A stretch of 38,497 bases of DNA from SMWC01 sp963581225 (GCA_963581225.1 CAUZMW010000005.1:1-38497), one strand, 5' to 3'. Shown: positions 1 to 8,930, numbered from the stretch's first letter. Notes: generated from the sequence alone by a model not told the origin. Numbers and translations are program-made.

Positions 1-162
1 GAACTCCGAGAGTGCGATGAGTCCGAGCCATACCTCGGACTGAGTCAGCTCCCAGGCGAGCCAACCAACGGCCACGCGTTGAATCCATAGGCCATGCAAC
101 GAGAACGCGCTACCGGTGAGATAGATCACAAAATTCCGACTCGATAGGACTCGAGAGATCAT
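1..162 (-). CDS. MFS transporter, N-terminal fragment (runs off window)
   Basis: The minus strand is open from an ATG at 162 to the window edge, giving 54 residues. They begin MISRVLSSRNFVIYLTG and continue with WIQRVAVGWLAWELT and a hydrophobic stretch ending in ALSEF. This is the pattern of transmembrane helices 1-2 of the EntS-like branch of the major facilitator superfamily: an NF-x-x-Y-L-x-G start, then G-x-W-x-Q-R-V-A-x-G-W-L and E-L-T-x-S. A purine-rich GGAAGAG lies a few bases upstream of the ATG and fits a ribosome binding site. Such proteins are inner-membrane exporters; the substrate cannot be told from this piece. The rest of the gene lies outside the window. Confidence 0.72.
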   Translation of the reverse strand, partial: MISRVLSSRNFVIYLTGSAFSLHGLWIQRVAVGWLAWELTQSEVWLGLIALSEF

Positions 163-294
163 GGGTGACTCTTCCGGGGGAAAGTGACTGCGCGGTATCG
201 TGCAGGCCATCGTCCGGCACGCTGCCGCGCGAAACCATACACCACGACCGGCACCTGCAACAGCCGCGTCCAGCGTTACAACATTAACGCCTGT
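163..294. other. intergenic gap between murU and the MFS gene
   Basis: About 130 bases follow the murU stop and precede the MFS start, both read on the minus strand. Apart from the ribosome-binding-like GGAAGAG next to the MFS start I see no gene, convincing promoter or hairpin with a T-run. Confidence 0.4.
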
Positions 295-960
295 TCAGAT
301 CGCCCCCCCGAACTGCTCGCGAACTTCCGCGAGCCGCTTCGGTGTCCCAACGTCGTGCCAGATGCCCGGGTAGCGAAATCCTCTGAGCGAACCGCGTGCG
401 ATTGCCGCATCGAGGATCGGACGAAGCCGTCGGTGCCCTGGATCGAAACCGTCGAAGAGCGCTGGCGTGAAAGCTGCGACTCCCGCATAAGTGAGAAACG
501 GCGGCATCGCGGTGACGACACCGGGTGGCGCGAGACCAAAGTCACCGTGCTCATGGTGCGGGGGATTCGGCACCAACATTAGGCGCCCCTCACACTGCTC
601 ACATGACAGCGTTGCGAAATCGACGTCGCTATAAACATCCGCGTTGACGACGATAAACGGGCCGGGCCGAAGATAGGGCAGCGCGTTGATGATACCGCCG
701 CCTGTCTCGAGCGCGGGCGCGTTCTCTTCACTGTAACGCAGCGTCTGCCCCCACGACGAGACGTCTCCAAGTGCGGACCGGATCTGCTCGCCGCGATAAG
801 AGACGTTGATGACAATCTCCGCCACATCCGCCTCGTGCAGACGCCTGAGGTGTCGCTCGATCAAAGTTTCGCCTGCGATTTTCAGTAACGGTTTAGGTAT
901 CGCCGTCGTCAGATCGCCTAGACGTTCACCGCGGCCGGCAGCCAAAATCATTGCCTTCAT
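295..960 (-). CDS. murU: N-acetylmuramate alpha-1-phosphate uridylyltransferase
   Basis: This sugar-phosphate nucleotidyltransferase of about 221 residues begins MKAMILAAGRGERLGDLT, the GxGxRL-type nucleotide-binding loop, followed by PKPLLKIAGE and later VVNADVYSD and WHDVGTPKRL near the C-terminus. MurU makes UDP-MurNAc from MurNAc-1-phosphate in the peptidoglycan recycling route that bypasses de novo synthesis and confers intrinsic fosfomycin tolerance. I chose the ATG at 960 because the conserved family N-terminus starts there; a GTG at 1008 would add 16 unconserved residues. In Pseudomonas and relatives the kinase gene amgK sits between murU and lptD. Here only 119 bases separate murU from lptD, so amgK is absent from this place. 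A RmlA-type transferase of other specificity is possible, but the length and divergent lptD neighbour favour MurU. Confidence 0.85.
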   Translation of the reverse strand: MKAMILAAGRGERLGDLTTAIPKPLLKIAGETLIERHLRRLHEADVAEIVINVSYRGEQIRSALGDVSSWGQTLRYSEENAPALETGGGIINALPYLRPGPFIVVNADVYSDVDFATLSCEQCEGRLMLVPNPPHHEHGDFGLAPPGVVTAMPPFLTYAGVAAFTPALFDGFDPGHRRLRPILDAAIARGSLRGFRYPGIWHDVGTPKRLAEVREQFGGAI

Positions 961-1079
961 TGCGGCTGCTCGAGGAACGAACGGAGCGGAAATCGCGTGG
1001 TCGGACACTGCTCATCCAGCACTTTCGGTCTCCTGCCCAACTTGTTGAAGCCACACAATAACTATGCCATTGTAGTCGT

Positions 1080-3308
1080 TTGCCCCGCCCGAACCTTGTG
1101 CTCCCCCAAAAAAGTCTAGCCTTCCTCACTTGGTTGATAATCTCCGCGCCCACGGTAGTGTGGGGACAGGACTTGATGTGTGCGCCGCCTGCCGCCCTTC
1201 CGCCGCAAGAATCCGGCCAGGACGACGCAGCCGAAGACGCGACCGAACCGGACAGAATCGAAATTACCGCTGGCCAGGTCGACTTATCCAGCGAAGAAGG
1301 CGTGGAATTTTTCGATCAGGTCGAGTTTCGTTACGGCGATCGGAGTATCACCGCTGAGAACGCAACCTACAATCGCGCGCAACAAAATATCACGGCGAGC
1401 GGCACGGTCGCTTATACCGATCCCGACGTGACCGTATTCGGCAAAGACGCCGAGATTAATACCGAGAGCCGAGAGATTCGATTCACGAGTGCCGGCTTCA
1501 ATATTCCACAGCGGCCTGCGCGCGGCTCGGCCGATGAGATCAACATTCGCGGCGACCAGACGATGGCTCTGTCAGCGGTGACTTTTACGACCTGTCCCGA
1601 GGGGCAGACCGACTGGGAACTGATGGCAGCGGAGATCAGTTTGGACATCGATGAAGGCTTCGGTACGGCCCGCGGTGTCAGACTCGGATTTAAGGGCGTT
1701 CCCATTATCTATGCGCCGTATATGACCTTCCCGATCGACGATCGGCGCAAGAGCGGGCTACTCACGCCGAGATTCTCCCAACGGGATAGAATCGGGCTCG
1801 ACATATCGGCTCCGTATTACCTGAATCTCGCGCCGAATTACGACATGACTTTGGAGCCGCGCTACATGAGCAAACGCGGCGTGCAGCTAAAAACGGAGTT
1901 CCGGTATCTGCTGCCTCGTAGTGACGGACGAGTGAACTTCGAGTATTTACCGGATGATTCCGAGACGGACTCGCGGCGCAGCTACCTGACCTACGATCAC
2001 CAGACAGTGTTCGAGCGTGGCTGGCGAATCGTCGCGAGCCTTGCCGACGTCTCTGACGACACCTACTTCGAGGATCTCGGCAACAGTCAGACGGTAGCCA
2101 GTCAAACGAATCTGAATCGTTTCGTAGACGTCGGTTATCGAGCCACGAACTGGTCGTTTCTCGGGCGATTTCAGTCCTACCAGACGATCGATCCCCTCAT
2201 CGAGGCGGAAGATCGACCCTATGAACGTTTGCCGCAACTCTTGTTTAATGGTCGATGGTCGGGAGACTTCTTTCAGTTCGAATCGACGAACGAACTCGTA
2301 CGATTCGATCGCGATGTCGGCGCGACCGGCTGGCGAATGGACTCTACGGAAGAGCTCAGTGTTACTTTAGCGAAGCCCGGCATGTATCTGACACCGGCTC
2401 TCGCGCTGCGGCAGACAGACTACTGGTTGGACAGCGTCGCCCCAGGATCATCGGACACGTTCTCACGAACGCTGCCGGTCGCAAGCGTCGACGCGGGACT
2501 CACTTTCGAACGCAGACCGGAGCAGAACTCGAGCTGGATTCAAACGATCGAGCCTCGAATACTCTACGTCCATATCCCGTTTGAGGATCAGGCGGGCATT
2601 CCGATCTTTGACACGATCGAACCCGATTTCAATCTCGTCCAGCTATTTCGAAAATATCAGTATCTCGGCGCGGATCGAATTGCCGATACCGATCAATTCA
2701 GCTTCGGGGTCACGGCCCGACTGGTTGATCGTCAGAGCGGCCGGGAAAGAGTAACCGCGACATTAGGGCAAACGCGTTATTTGAATCCACAACGCGTTAG
2801 TCTGCCGGATAGCTCGCCGACTGACTCGAATGCGTCGGACTATATTGCCGAGGTGTCCATCGACGTGTCAGACGCGTGGCGACTGGATGTCGACTATCAG
2901 TGGGATAGCGAGACGAACGCCACGGTCCGAGCGGAGACCAGCATTCGATATTCACCACAGGAGGACCGCTACGCCGGCTTCTCTTATCGTCGACGCGAGG
3001 GACTGTTGGAGCAGGGCGACATCTCACTGGTCTGGCCAATCGGTCAGAGCTGGCGAGTTATCGGGCACTACAGTTATTCCTTCCTCGACGAGCAAGCCCT
3101 CGACCGTTTCCTCGGCTGGGAGTACGAGGCCTGCTGCTGGCGGCTGCGCCTGGTCGGCAGACGCTATATCAGCCGCCGAACCGGAGAGTCGGATAGCTCC
3201 ATCTCCGTACAGCTCCAGCTCAGAGGGTTCTCGGATGACGGCGGCTCTCCGGAAGAGTTTCTGGATCGTGGTATTCTTGGCTATCAAGAACTCGATAATA
3301 GTCCGTAA
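1080..3308 (+). CDS. lptD: LPS-assembly outer-membrane protein LptD
   Basis: A 742-residue outer-membrane barrel that, with LptE, inserts lipopolysaccharide into the outer leaflet. The N-terminus has a signal peptide (hydrophobic LAFLTWLIISAP, cleavage probably after VVWG). An OstA/LptA-like jellyroll follows (about residues 45-165, with ITAGQVDL and ITAENATYNR), then the beta-barrel with the LptD hallmarks IYAPYMTFPIDDRRKSG and, near the end, EACCWRL. Cysteines at 34, 172, 685 and 686 match the four that form the two interdomain disulfides in E. coli LptD. There is no ATG at the start: TTG at 1080 and GTG at 1098 both keep the signal peptide. It heads the lptD-surA-pdxA-rsmA-apaH operon and diverges from murU. 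Confidence 0.95.
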   Translation: MPRPNLVLPQKSLAFLTWLIISAPTVVWGQDLMCAPPAALPPQESGQDDAAEDATEPDRIEITAGQVDLSSEEGVEFFDQVEFRYGDRSITAENATYNRAQQNITASGTVAYTDPDVTVFGKDAEINTESREIRFTSAGFNIPQRPARGSADEINIRGDQTMALSAVTFTTCPEGQTDWELMAAEISLDIDEGFGTARGVRLGFKGVPIIYAPYMTFPIDDRRKSGLLTPRFSQRDRIGLDISAPYYLNLAPNYDMTLEPRYMSKRGVQLKTEFRYLLPRSDGRVNFEYLPDDSETDSRRSYLTYDHQTVFERGWRIVASLADVSDDTYFEDLGNSQTVASQTNLNRFVDVGYRATNWSFLGRFQSYQTIDPLIEAEDRPYERLPQLLFNGRWSGDFFQFESTNELVRFDRDVGATGWRMDSTEELSVTLAKPGMYLTPALALRQTDYWLDSVAPGSSDTFSRTLPVASVDAGLTFERRPEQNSSWIQTIEPRILYVHIPFEDQAGIPIFDTIEPDFNLVQLFRKYQYLGADRIADTDQFSFGVTARLVDRQSGRERVTATLGQTRYLNPQRVSLPDSSPTDSNASDYIAEVSIDVSDAWRLDVDYQWDSETNATVRAETSIRYSPQEDRYAGFSYRRREGLLEQGDISLVWPIGQSWRVIGHYSYSFLDEQALDRFLGWEYEACCWRLRLVGRRYISRRTGESDSSISVQLQLRGFSDDGGSPEEFLDRGILGYQELDNSP

Positions 3309-3312
3309 CCAA

Positions 3313-4644
3313 TTGAAAAATATACTTTATTCTGCGGCATTATTTGCGGCCCTGACGATATCGGCCACTCAGGCCTGGGCGCAAACGCGAGAACTGGGCG
3401 GGACGGGCAGCCTGCTCGATGGCGTGGCCGCGATAGTCGACGATGGCGTCGTCCTCAAGAGCGAACTCACGCTGCGCGTGGCCGTCGTTCTCAACAATAT
3501 GCGTGTGTCACAACTCGACGCTCCGCCGGAGCAGCGGCGGCCCCTGCCCCCTGTGTCGGTCCTTGAGGAGCAGGTGCTGGAGCAACTGATCCTCCGGCAG
3601 ATACAACTTCAGCGCGCCGAGGGATTCGGCATCGTCGTCAACGATGAGATGCTGAACCAAGCGCTGACTACGCTGTCGCAAGACATCGGTCTGACGCTCG
3701 AAACGCTTCCCCCCGCGCTCGCATCCGAGGGCATCGACTATGCGATGTACCGTCAGGACACACGTGAGCAGATGATTCTAGACCAGCTCCAGCAGCGAGA
3801 AGTGTATTCCACCATCGTCATTTCGCCCCGCGAGATGAATCTCTGCCTCGGACGCAGTACCACGAGCCTCGCCGAGGATGTCGACTACGACATTTCGCAC
3901 ATTCTCATCGGCTTGCCCTCAGACGCGACGCAAGATGAGGTCGACGAAGCCAACGCGCGGATCGCGGACCTGTTTGCGAAACTCGATTCCGGCGAGGAGT
4001 TCTCTCAGTTGGCAGTTACTTTCTCGGATGGCCAGAACGCATTAGAGGGTGGCGCACTCGGTTGGCGTAAAGGCTACCAGCTGCCGACGTTATTCGCCGA
4101 TGTCGTCATCGGCATGGAGCCGGAAGAGGTCTCAGATCCTATACAGAGCGGCAGCGGCTTTCACATCGTACAGCTGAATGAGACCCGTGGTGCTCAGACC
4201 GTTATTGTTGATCAACTCCGAGTCCGACATATTCTTTTGCGCCCGAACGAGATCATGGATAACGATGCCGTGCAACAGAGACTCGCAGGGATACGGGAAC
4301 AGATTCTGGACGGTGACGAGTTCGGGCCTATCGCTCAGTCCGTTTCCGAAGACCCGACCTCGGCAGCGGACAACGGAGATCTTGGTTGGGTCGAGGCCGG
4401 TATCTTCGTGCCCGAATTCGAAGAGATGCTGAACTCGTTAGAGATCAACAAGCTGAGCGAACCGTTTCAGACTCGCTTCGGCTGGCATCTTGCCGAAGTC
4501 ACGGACAGTCGATCCTACGATACAACAGAAGAGGTCAAGGAGCAGCGATGCGCCGATCAGATCCGTGCCAGCAAGGTCGAGGAGGAACGGGAGCTTTGGC
4601 TGCGACGACTTAGGGACGAAGCTTTCGTCGAGAACCGCATATAG
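3313..4644 (+). CDS. surA: periplasmic chaperone / peptidyl-prolyl isomerase SurA
   Basis: 443 residues (E. coli 428). SurA escorts unfolded outer-membrane proteins, including LptD, across the periplasm. I place the start at TTG 3313, four bases after the lptD stop, because it gives a clean signal peptide (MKNILYSAALFAALTISATQ, cleaved after AWA). An upstream in-frame extension inside lptD has no such logic. The chaperone N-domain (about 30-185) is followed by two parvulin domains: one at about 190-290 starting DYDISHILIG, with the GGALGWRKG signature, and one at about 300-400 starting LRVRHILLRP, with NGDLGWVEAG. A C-terminal helix completes the fold. The stop is TAG. Confidence 0.94.
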   Translation: MKNILYSAALFAALTISATQAWAQTRELGGTGSLLDGVAAIVDDGVVLKSELTLRVAVVLNNMRVSQLDAPPEQRRPLPPVSVLEEQVLEQLILRQIQLQRAEGFGIVVNDEMLNQALTTLSQDIGLTLETLPPALASEGIDYAMYRQDTREQMILDQLQQREVYSTIVISPREMNLCLGRSTTSLAEDVDYDISHILIGLPSDATQDEVDEANARIADLFAKLDSGEEFSQLAVTFSDGQNALEGGALGWRKGYQLPTLFADVVIGMEPEEVSDPIQSGSGFHIVQLNETRGAQTVIVDQLRVRHILLRPNEIMDNDAVQQRLAGIREQILDGDEFGPIAQSVSEDPTSAADNGDLGWVEAGIFVPEFEEMLNSLEINKLSEPFQTRFGWHLAEVTDSRSYDTTEEVKEQRCADQIRASKVEEERELWLRRLRDEAFVENRI

Positions 4645-4654
4645 CAGACCTCCT

Positions 4655-4667
4655 GGAGGTCTAAATC
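4655..4667 (+). promoter_or_regulatory. strong Shine-Dalgarno pointing to an ATC start for pdxA
   Basis: GGAGGT at 4655-4660 lies five bases before ATC at 4665. A TAA at 4662-4664 closes the same frame, so the protein cannot start further upstream. No ATG, GTG or TTG lies between here and the conserved PdxA N-terminal motif. Confidence 0.6.
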
Positions 4668-5657
4668 TCACAACCTCCGATAATTTTCCTAAGCTCCGGC
4701 GAGCCGGCGGGCATAGGCCCCGATATCTGCGCCATGCTGGCCGCAGGAGTTCTCCCTGCACGGCTGCTGGTACTCGCCGATGCGAGACTGATTGCCGAGC
4801 GCATCGACGATCTTCGCCTGGATGTCACCGTGCGCACGGTCGCCGGTCCGCACGACGTTGAGTCTCAGGCCGCCGGAGTAATCCAGGTGCTCGATATACC
4901 TGCGCCGGCACCTGTCCGACCCGGGCGCCTGGAGCCGACGAATGCGCCCTATGTCCTGGAGCTGCTGCGGCAAGGCGTAGCGCTCTGCGCTAAAGAATCC
5001 AACGCAGCCTTGGTGACAGCTCCCGTGCACAAGAGCGTCATTAACGCCGCGGGAATTCCTTTCACCGGTCACACGGAATTCCTGGCGGCGGCAACCGGAG
5101 CGCCGACGCCCGTCATGATGCTTGCCGCTGGAAACCTTCGGGTCGCACTGGCGACCACACACCTCCCGCTCGCTGAAGTACCGACGCAGATCAGCCGCGA
5201 GCGGCTCGAGCAGGTACTTACCGTTCTCGATCGCGCGCTTCGAGAGCGCTTCCGGATCGGCGCTCCGCGAATCGCCGTACTCGGACTCAATCCCCACGCC
5301 GGCGAGAGCGGCGTACTCGGTCGTGAGGAACAGGACGTCATCGAACCCACCGTCCGGCTCCTCACGGATCGCGGCCTGTCTCTGCTCGGCCCGGTGCCGG
5401 CTGACACGGCGTTTACACCCGAAGCGCTCGCACGCTGCGACGCCGTGCTTGCGATGTATCACGATCAGGGGCTGCCGGTCATTAAAGCCCTCGCCTTCGG
5501 CGAGCTCGTCAACATCACCCTCGGTTTGCCGATCATACGTACGTCGGTCGATCACGGGACGGCACTCGACCTGGCGGGCACGGGCGAGGCGAAACCCGGA
5601 AGCCTGCGAGAAGCCATTCGCGTGGCCTGCGAGCTGACCGCAACGACGAACGACTGA
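4665..5657 (+). CDS. pdxA: 4-hydroxythreonine-4-phosphate dehydrogenase
   Basis: PdxA oxidises 4-phosphohydroxy-L-threonine in the DXP-dependent pyridoxal phosphate pathway. Reading from ATC 4665 gives 330 residues (E. coli 329) and restores the N-terminal signature SSGEPAGIGPD. The first canonical start, ATG at 4734, would cut this motif off. Metal-binding histidines appear in FTGHTEFLA, GLNPHAGESG and, near the C-terminus, DHGTALDLAG; MYHDQGLPVIKAL is also typical. The TGA overlaps the rsmA ATG by one base (TGATG), so translation is probably coupled. The start is odd: either a true AUC start helped by the perfect ribosome binding site, a mutated ATG, or a base error. Confidence 0.9.
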   Translation: MSQPPIIFLSSGEPAGIGPDICAMLAAGVLPARLLVLADARLIAERIDDLRLDVTVRTVAGPHDVESQAAGVIQVLDIPAPAPVRPGRLEPTNAPYVLELLRQGVALCAKESNAALVTAPVHKSVINAAGIPFTGHTEFLAAATGAPTPVMMLAAGNLRVALATTHLPLAEVPTQISRERLEQVLTVLDRALRERFRIGAPRIAVLGLNPHAGESGVLGREEQDVIEPTVRLLTDRGLSLLGPVPADTAFTPEALARCDAVLAMYHDQGLPVIKALAFGELVNITLGLPIIRTSVDHGTALDLAGTGEAKPGSLREAIRVACELTATTND

Positions 5658-6430
5658 TGCCGCTTCGCGCCCGCAAAAGACTGGGACAGCACTTCCTGCA
5701 CGATCCGGCAGTCATCGATAAATTGGTGCGAACGATCTCCCCGCAAAAAACTGACTGCATGATCGAGATTGGCGGCGGTAAAGGGGCGTTGACGTTTCCA
5801 CTATTGCAGCAACTTCAACAGCTCCACGTGATCGAACTCGATGACCGCTTGGCTGACCATCTCGCCCGCGCGGCACCGACGCCGCAGAAATTGATTATCC
5901 ATCGCGGCGACGCGTTAAAGTTCGATTTTTCCTCGTTGGCGTCGGCACCTGAGTCGCTGCGCATTGTGGGTAATCTGCCCTACAACATCTCAACTCCCCT
6001 GCTGTTCCATCTACTTGAACACCGCGCGGCGATCAAAGATATGCATCTGATGTTGCAAAAAGAGGTCGCGCATAGAATGGCCGCAACTCCTGGTAGCAAA
6101 GACTACGGTCGCCTGACCGTGATGCTCGCACTTTGGGCGCAAACGGAGGCCTGCTTCGAGATTGGGCCCGGCGCTTTCTCGCCCGCGCCACGGGTTCGCT
6201 CGACGCTCGTCCGAATGACAACGCAGTTAGAACCAAGATTCCCGGTAACCGATATCGATCGCTTCGCCGATGTCGTCGCCCTGACATTCTCGATGCGACG
6301 AAAGACGCTCGCGCGATCGCTGAAGGGACACCTGAGTCGAGATCAGATTGAATCGGTTGGAATCGACCCGGGTGCCCGCCCGGAGACGCTGCGCCCGGAA
6401 GAGTTCGCCGCGCTGGCAAACCTACAGTGA
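5657..6430 (+). CDS. rsmA: 16S rRNA (adenine1518/1519-N6)-dimethyltransferase
   Basis: 257 residues. RsmA (KsgA) dimethylates two adjacent adenines in the helix 45 loop of 16S rRNA, a late 30S assembly checkpoint. It begins RARKRLGQHFLHD, the family start. The S-adenosylmethionine loop is IEIGGGKGALT, and the catalytic motif IV is NLPYNIS. A C-terminal helical domain carries FSMRRKTLARSLKG. The start overlaps the pdxA stop by one base. In most relatives apaG lies between rsmA and apaH; here only seven bases separate the rsmA stop from the apaH start. Confidence 0.95.
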   Translation: MPLRARKRLGQHFLHDPAVIDKLVRTISPQKTDCMIEIGGGKGALTFPLLQQLQQLHVIELDDRLADHLARAAPTPQKLIIHRGDALKFDFSSLASAPESLRIVGNLPYNISTPLLFHLLEHRAAIKDMHLMLQKEVAHRMAATPGSKDYGRLTVMLALWAQTEACFEIGPGAFSPAPRVRSTLVRMTTQLEPRFPVTDIDRFADVVALTFSMRRKTLARSLKGHLSRDQIESVGIDPGARPETLRPEEFAALANLQ

Positions 6431-6437
6431 TCCAACT

Positions 6438-7274
6438 GTGACACTCTACGCGATCGGCGACATACAAGGCTGCGCTCAAGCGTTTGCCGATCTGTTAGGC
6501 GCCATCTCATTCAAACCGGAGCGCGATCATCTATGGCTGGTCGGAGATCTCGTCAATCGTGGCCCCGAATCGCTCGACGTGTTACGCGAAGTAATCAGCC
6601 TCCGCGATAGCGCAACCTCGGTATTGGGTAATCACGATCTGCATCTGCTCGCGACCGCAGCCGGCGTACGCAAGCCGGACAAGGGCGACACATTTCAGTC
6701 TGTCCTCACGGCACCCGACGCCGAAAACATTCTCGACTGGTTGAGATATCGCCCGCTGCTCCACTACGACAAGACGCGCTGTCGGCTCCTGGTCCACGCC
6801 GGCTTGCCTGCTAACTGGTCGGCCACTGACGCTGAGGCGTGTGCCGAGGAAATTACGGAGCGTCTGCGGGGGGCGCAATGGACCGGAGCGCTGGAAAAAA
6901 TGTATGGCGACGAACCGCGTGCCTGGTCAACCGATCTACGCGGCGCGGACCGGGCTCGCTTCATCGTTAATGCCCTAACGCGCATTCGCTACTGCGACGA
7001 GTACGGCGACCTCGACTTCGACCACAAGGGCCCGCCCGGCACCCAGCCCGCTCATCTGACGCCATGGTTCGAGTTCCCAGGCCGGCTCAGCGAGAACACC
7101 CATGTCGTATTCGGCCACTGGGCGTCCCTGGGGCTGCTTCGTCGCACCAACATAACGGCGTTGGACAGCGGCTGCGTCTGGGGTGGCACACTCACGGCTC
7201 TGCCTCTAGAGCCCGCAGGGGAACCGATCGCCGTCGCTTGCACAACAACTGCGAGCCCCGATACGGGCACTTAG
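6438..7274 (+). CDS. apaH: diadenosine tetraphosphatase (symmetrical)
   Basis: 278 residues with a GTG start at 6438 (E. coli 280). ApaH hydrolyses Ap4A symmetrically to ADP and also removes Np4 caps from RNA. The calcineurin-like metallophosphatase motifs are in order: YAIGDIQGC, LVGDLVNRGP, VLGNHDLHLL, LLVHAGLP and a late FGHWASLG. I chose GTG 6438 because the motif YAIGDIQGC begins three codons later, as in the family; the longer in-frame reading lies inside rsmA. This is the last gene of the lptD operon and it converges on thyA. Confidence 0.94.
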   Translation: MTLYAIGDIQGCAQAFADLLGAISFKPERDHLWLVGDLVNRGPESLDVLREVISLRDSATSVLGNHDLHLLATAAGVRKPDKGDTFQSVLTAPDAENILDWLRYRPLLHYDKTRCRLLVHAGLPANWSATDAEACAEEITERLRGAQWTGALEKMYGDEPRAWSTDLRGADRARFIVNALTRIRYCDEYGDLDFDHKGPPGTQPAHLTPWFEFPGRLSENTHVVFGHWASLGLLRRTNITALDSGCVWGGTLTALPLEPAGEPIAVACTTTASPDTGT

Positions 7275-7323
7275 CCGGCTGTTGAAGAAAGCGCGGCGAG
7301 ATCCCGGCCGGCCGCCAGTCTTC

Positions 7324-8118
7324 TTAGATGGCTACCGGCGCCCGAATGTGAGCGTGCGAACGATACTCAATGAGTTCGAAGTCTTCGAAACGATAATCGA
7401 ACAGCGATTTCGGAAGACGCTTGATGACCAGCGTAGGCAGCGGCAGCGGTTCCCGGGTCAGCTGCTGTTCGGCCTGTGCTAGATGATTGAGATACAGATG
7501 GCAGTCGCCACCCGTCCAGATGAGTTCTCCCGGCTGCAACTTCGTCTGCTGTGCCATCAGCATGACCAGCAGCGCGTAGGACGCGATATTGAACGGTAGG
7601 CCGAGAAACACGTCCGCGCTTCGTTGATAGAGTTGACAGGAGAGCCTGCCGTCCGCCACATAGAACTGAAACAACGCGTGGCAGGGCGATAGCGCCATCT
7701 CTCCGAGTTGGGCGACGTTCCATGCGCTGACGATGATACGCCGCGAAGTTGGATCGGTCTTGATCAGATGAAGCGCTTGCTCAATCTGATCGATGTGCTG
7801 ACCGTCAGCTGTAGGCCAGGCGCGCCATTGGGCACCGTAGATCGGTCCCAACTCGCCGTCGGAATCAGCCCACTCATCCCAGATAGAAACACCATTGTCA
7901 TTCAGATACCTGACATTCGTGTCGCCGCTCAAAAGCCACAGAAGTTCGTAGACGATCGAACGCAGGTGCAGTTTCTTCGTCGTCAGCAGCGGAAAGCCCG
8001 CGCCCAGGTCACAGCGCAGCTGATGGCCAAAGACGCTGAGCGTCCCGGTGCCGGTGCGGTCGGACTTGCGTGAACCATGGTCGCGAATCTCCCGGAGTAA
8101 ATCCAAGTACTGCTTCAT
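7324..8118 (-). CDS. thyA: thymidylate synthase
   Basis: 264 residues, the same length as E. coli ThyA. It methylates dUMP to dTMP using methylene-tetrahydrofolate. The sequence starts MKQYLDLLREI and shows the phosphate-binding RTGTGT, FPLLTTKK, and the active-site cysteine 146 in SPCHALFQF. LPFNIASYALL binds nucleotide and folate. The start overlaps the lgt stop as ATGA, so the two are translationally coupled. A folA gene, a common partner downstream, is not present before apaH. Confidence 0.97.
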   Translation of the reverse strand: MKQYLDLLREIRDHGSRKSDRTGTGTLSVFGHQLRCDLGAGFPLLTTKKLHLRSIVYELLWLLSGDTNVRYLNDNGVSIWDEWADSDGELGPIYGAQWRAWPTADGQHIDQIEQALHLIKTDPTSRRIIVSAWNVAQLGEMALSPCHALFQFYVADGRLSCQLYQRSADVFLGLPFNIASYALLVMLMAQQTKLQPGELIWTGGDCHLYLNHLAQAEQQLTREPLPLPTLVIKRLPKSLFDYRFEDFELIEYRSHAHIRAPVAI

Positions 8119-8930
8119 TCAGACCGTCTCTCAACAAAAGATTGCTCTCGATAGGCGAGCCAGAACAAAACGACGCCTGCCAGAATCATGGGTATAGACA
8201 ACACCTGGCCCATCGTGAGCCAACCGAACGCGAGGTAACCCTCCGTGGCCTCGTTCAAATGGGTGTCGGGTAAACGAACGAATTCGACCGACACCCGAAA
8301 GATCCCGTAGCAGATAAGAAACAGCCCGGAGACGGCCCGTATCGGTCGCGGCCGCAACGAGAATGTCCACAGAATCAGAAACATCAGGAGCCCTTCGAGA
8401 GCGGCTTCGTACAACTGCGAGGCGTGCCGCGGTACTCCGTCCACAATGACGGCCCAGAATGCGTCGGGACTCGTCTCTGCTCCCCACAACTCGCCGTTGA
8501 TAAAATTTCCGACACGGCCGAGACCCAACCCCGGCGCGACCCAGGTAGCAATGAAGTCGGTGACGGCGAAATAGGGTTGCCGGACGCGCCGCGCGAATAA
8601 GCCCATCGCGATGAGAACGCCCAATAGCCCGCCGTGAAAGGACATGCCGCCCTCCCAGACCTTGAAGAGATTGAGCGGATTCTCAAGGAGGCTGCCGAAG
8701 TTATAGAACAACATATAGCCGACTCGGCCGCCGACAATGACGCCGAGCGCGACATAAAAAACCAGGTCGTCTATCAACGCAGGGGAGACCGGGCTGCTCG
8801 GGCGCCTGGCCCTGACCCGCATCCCTAACCAGCCCAACAGGAATCCGCCCAGATACATCAATCCATACCAGCGCACCTGCAGCGGACCGAAGCCGAACGC
8901 GATTGGGTCGATATCAGGATAGGTAAACAC
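8115..8930 (-). CDS. lgt: prolipoprotein diacylglyceryl transferase
   Basis: 271 residues with a GTG start. Lgt transfers diacylglycerol from phosphatidylglycerol to the lipobox cysteine, the first step of lipoprotein maturation in the inner membrane. About seven hydrophobic segments are visible. Conserved sites are VRWYGLMYLGGF, GGRVGYMLFYN, the essential histidine 99 in MSFHGGLLG, and the signature GRVGNFINGELWG. The C-terminus contains RVSVEFVRLPD. It is the first gene of a two-gene lgt-thyA operon and diverges from the YyaL-like gene at 8995. Confidence 0.95.
   Translation of the reverse strand: MFTYPDIDPIAFGFGPLQVRWYGLMYLGGFLLGWLGMRVRARRPSSPVSPALIDDLVFYVALGVIVGGRVGYMLFYNFGSLLENPLNLFKVWEGGMSFHGGLLGVLIAMGLFARRVRQPYFAVTDFIATWVAPGLGLGRVGNFINGELWGAETSPDAFWAVIVDGVPRHASQLYEAALEGLLMFLILWTFSLRPRPIRAVSGLFLICYGIFRVSVEFVRLPDTHLNEATEGYLAFGWLTMGQVLSIPMILAGVVLFWLAYREQSFVERRSE

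Noticed and set aside
4689..5555. 288-codon open frame on the minus strand over pdxA
   Set aside because: Antisense to a well-conserved pdxA, with no family resemblance or ribosome binding site.
7275..7323. Bidirectional terminator between apaH and thyA
   Set aside because: Only a 5-bp GCGGC/GCCGC stem with a 13-base loop and a mixed CT tail can be drawn; too weak to call.
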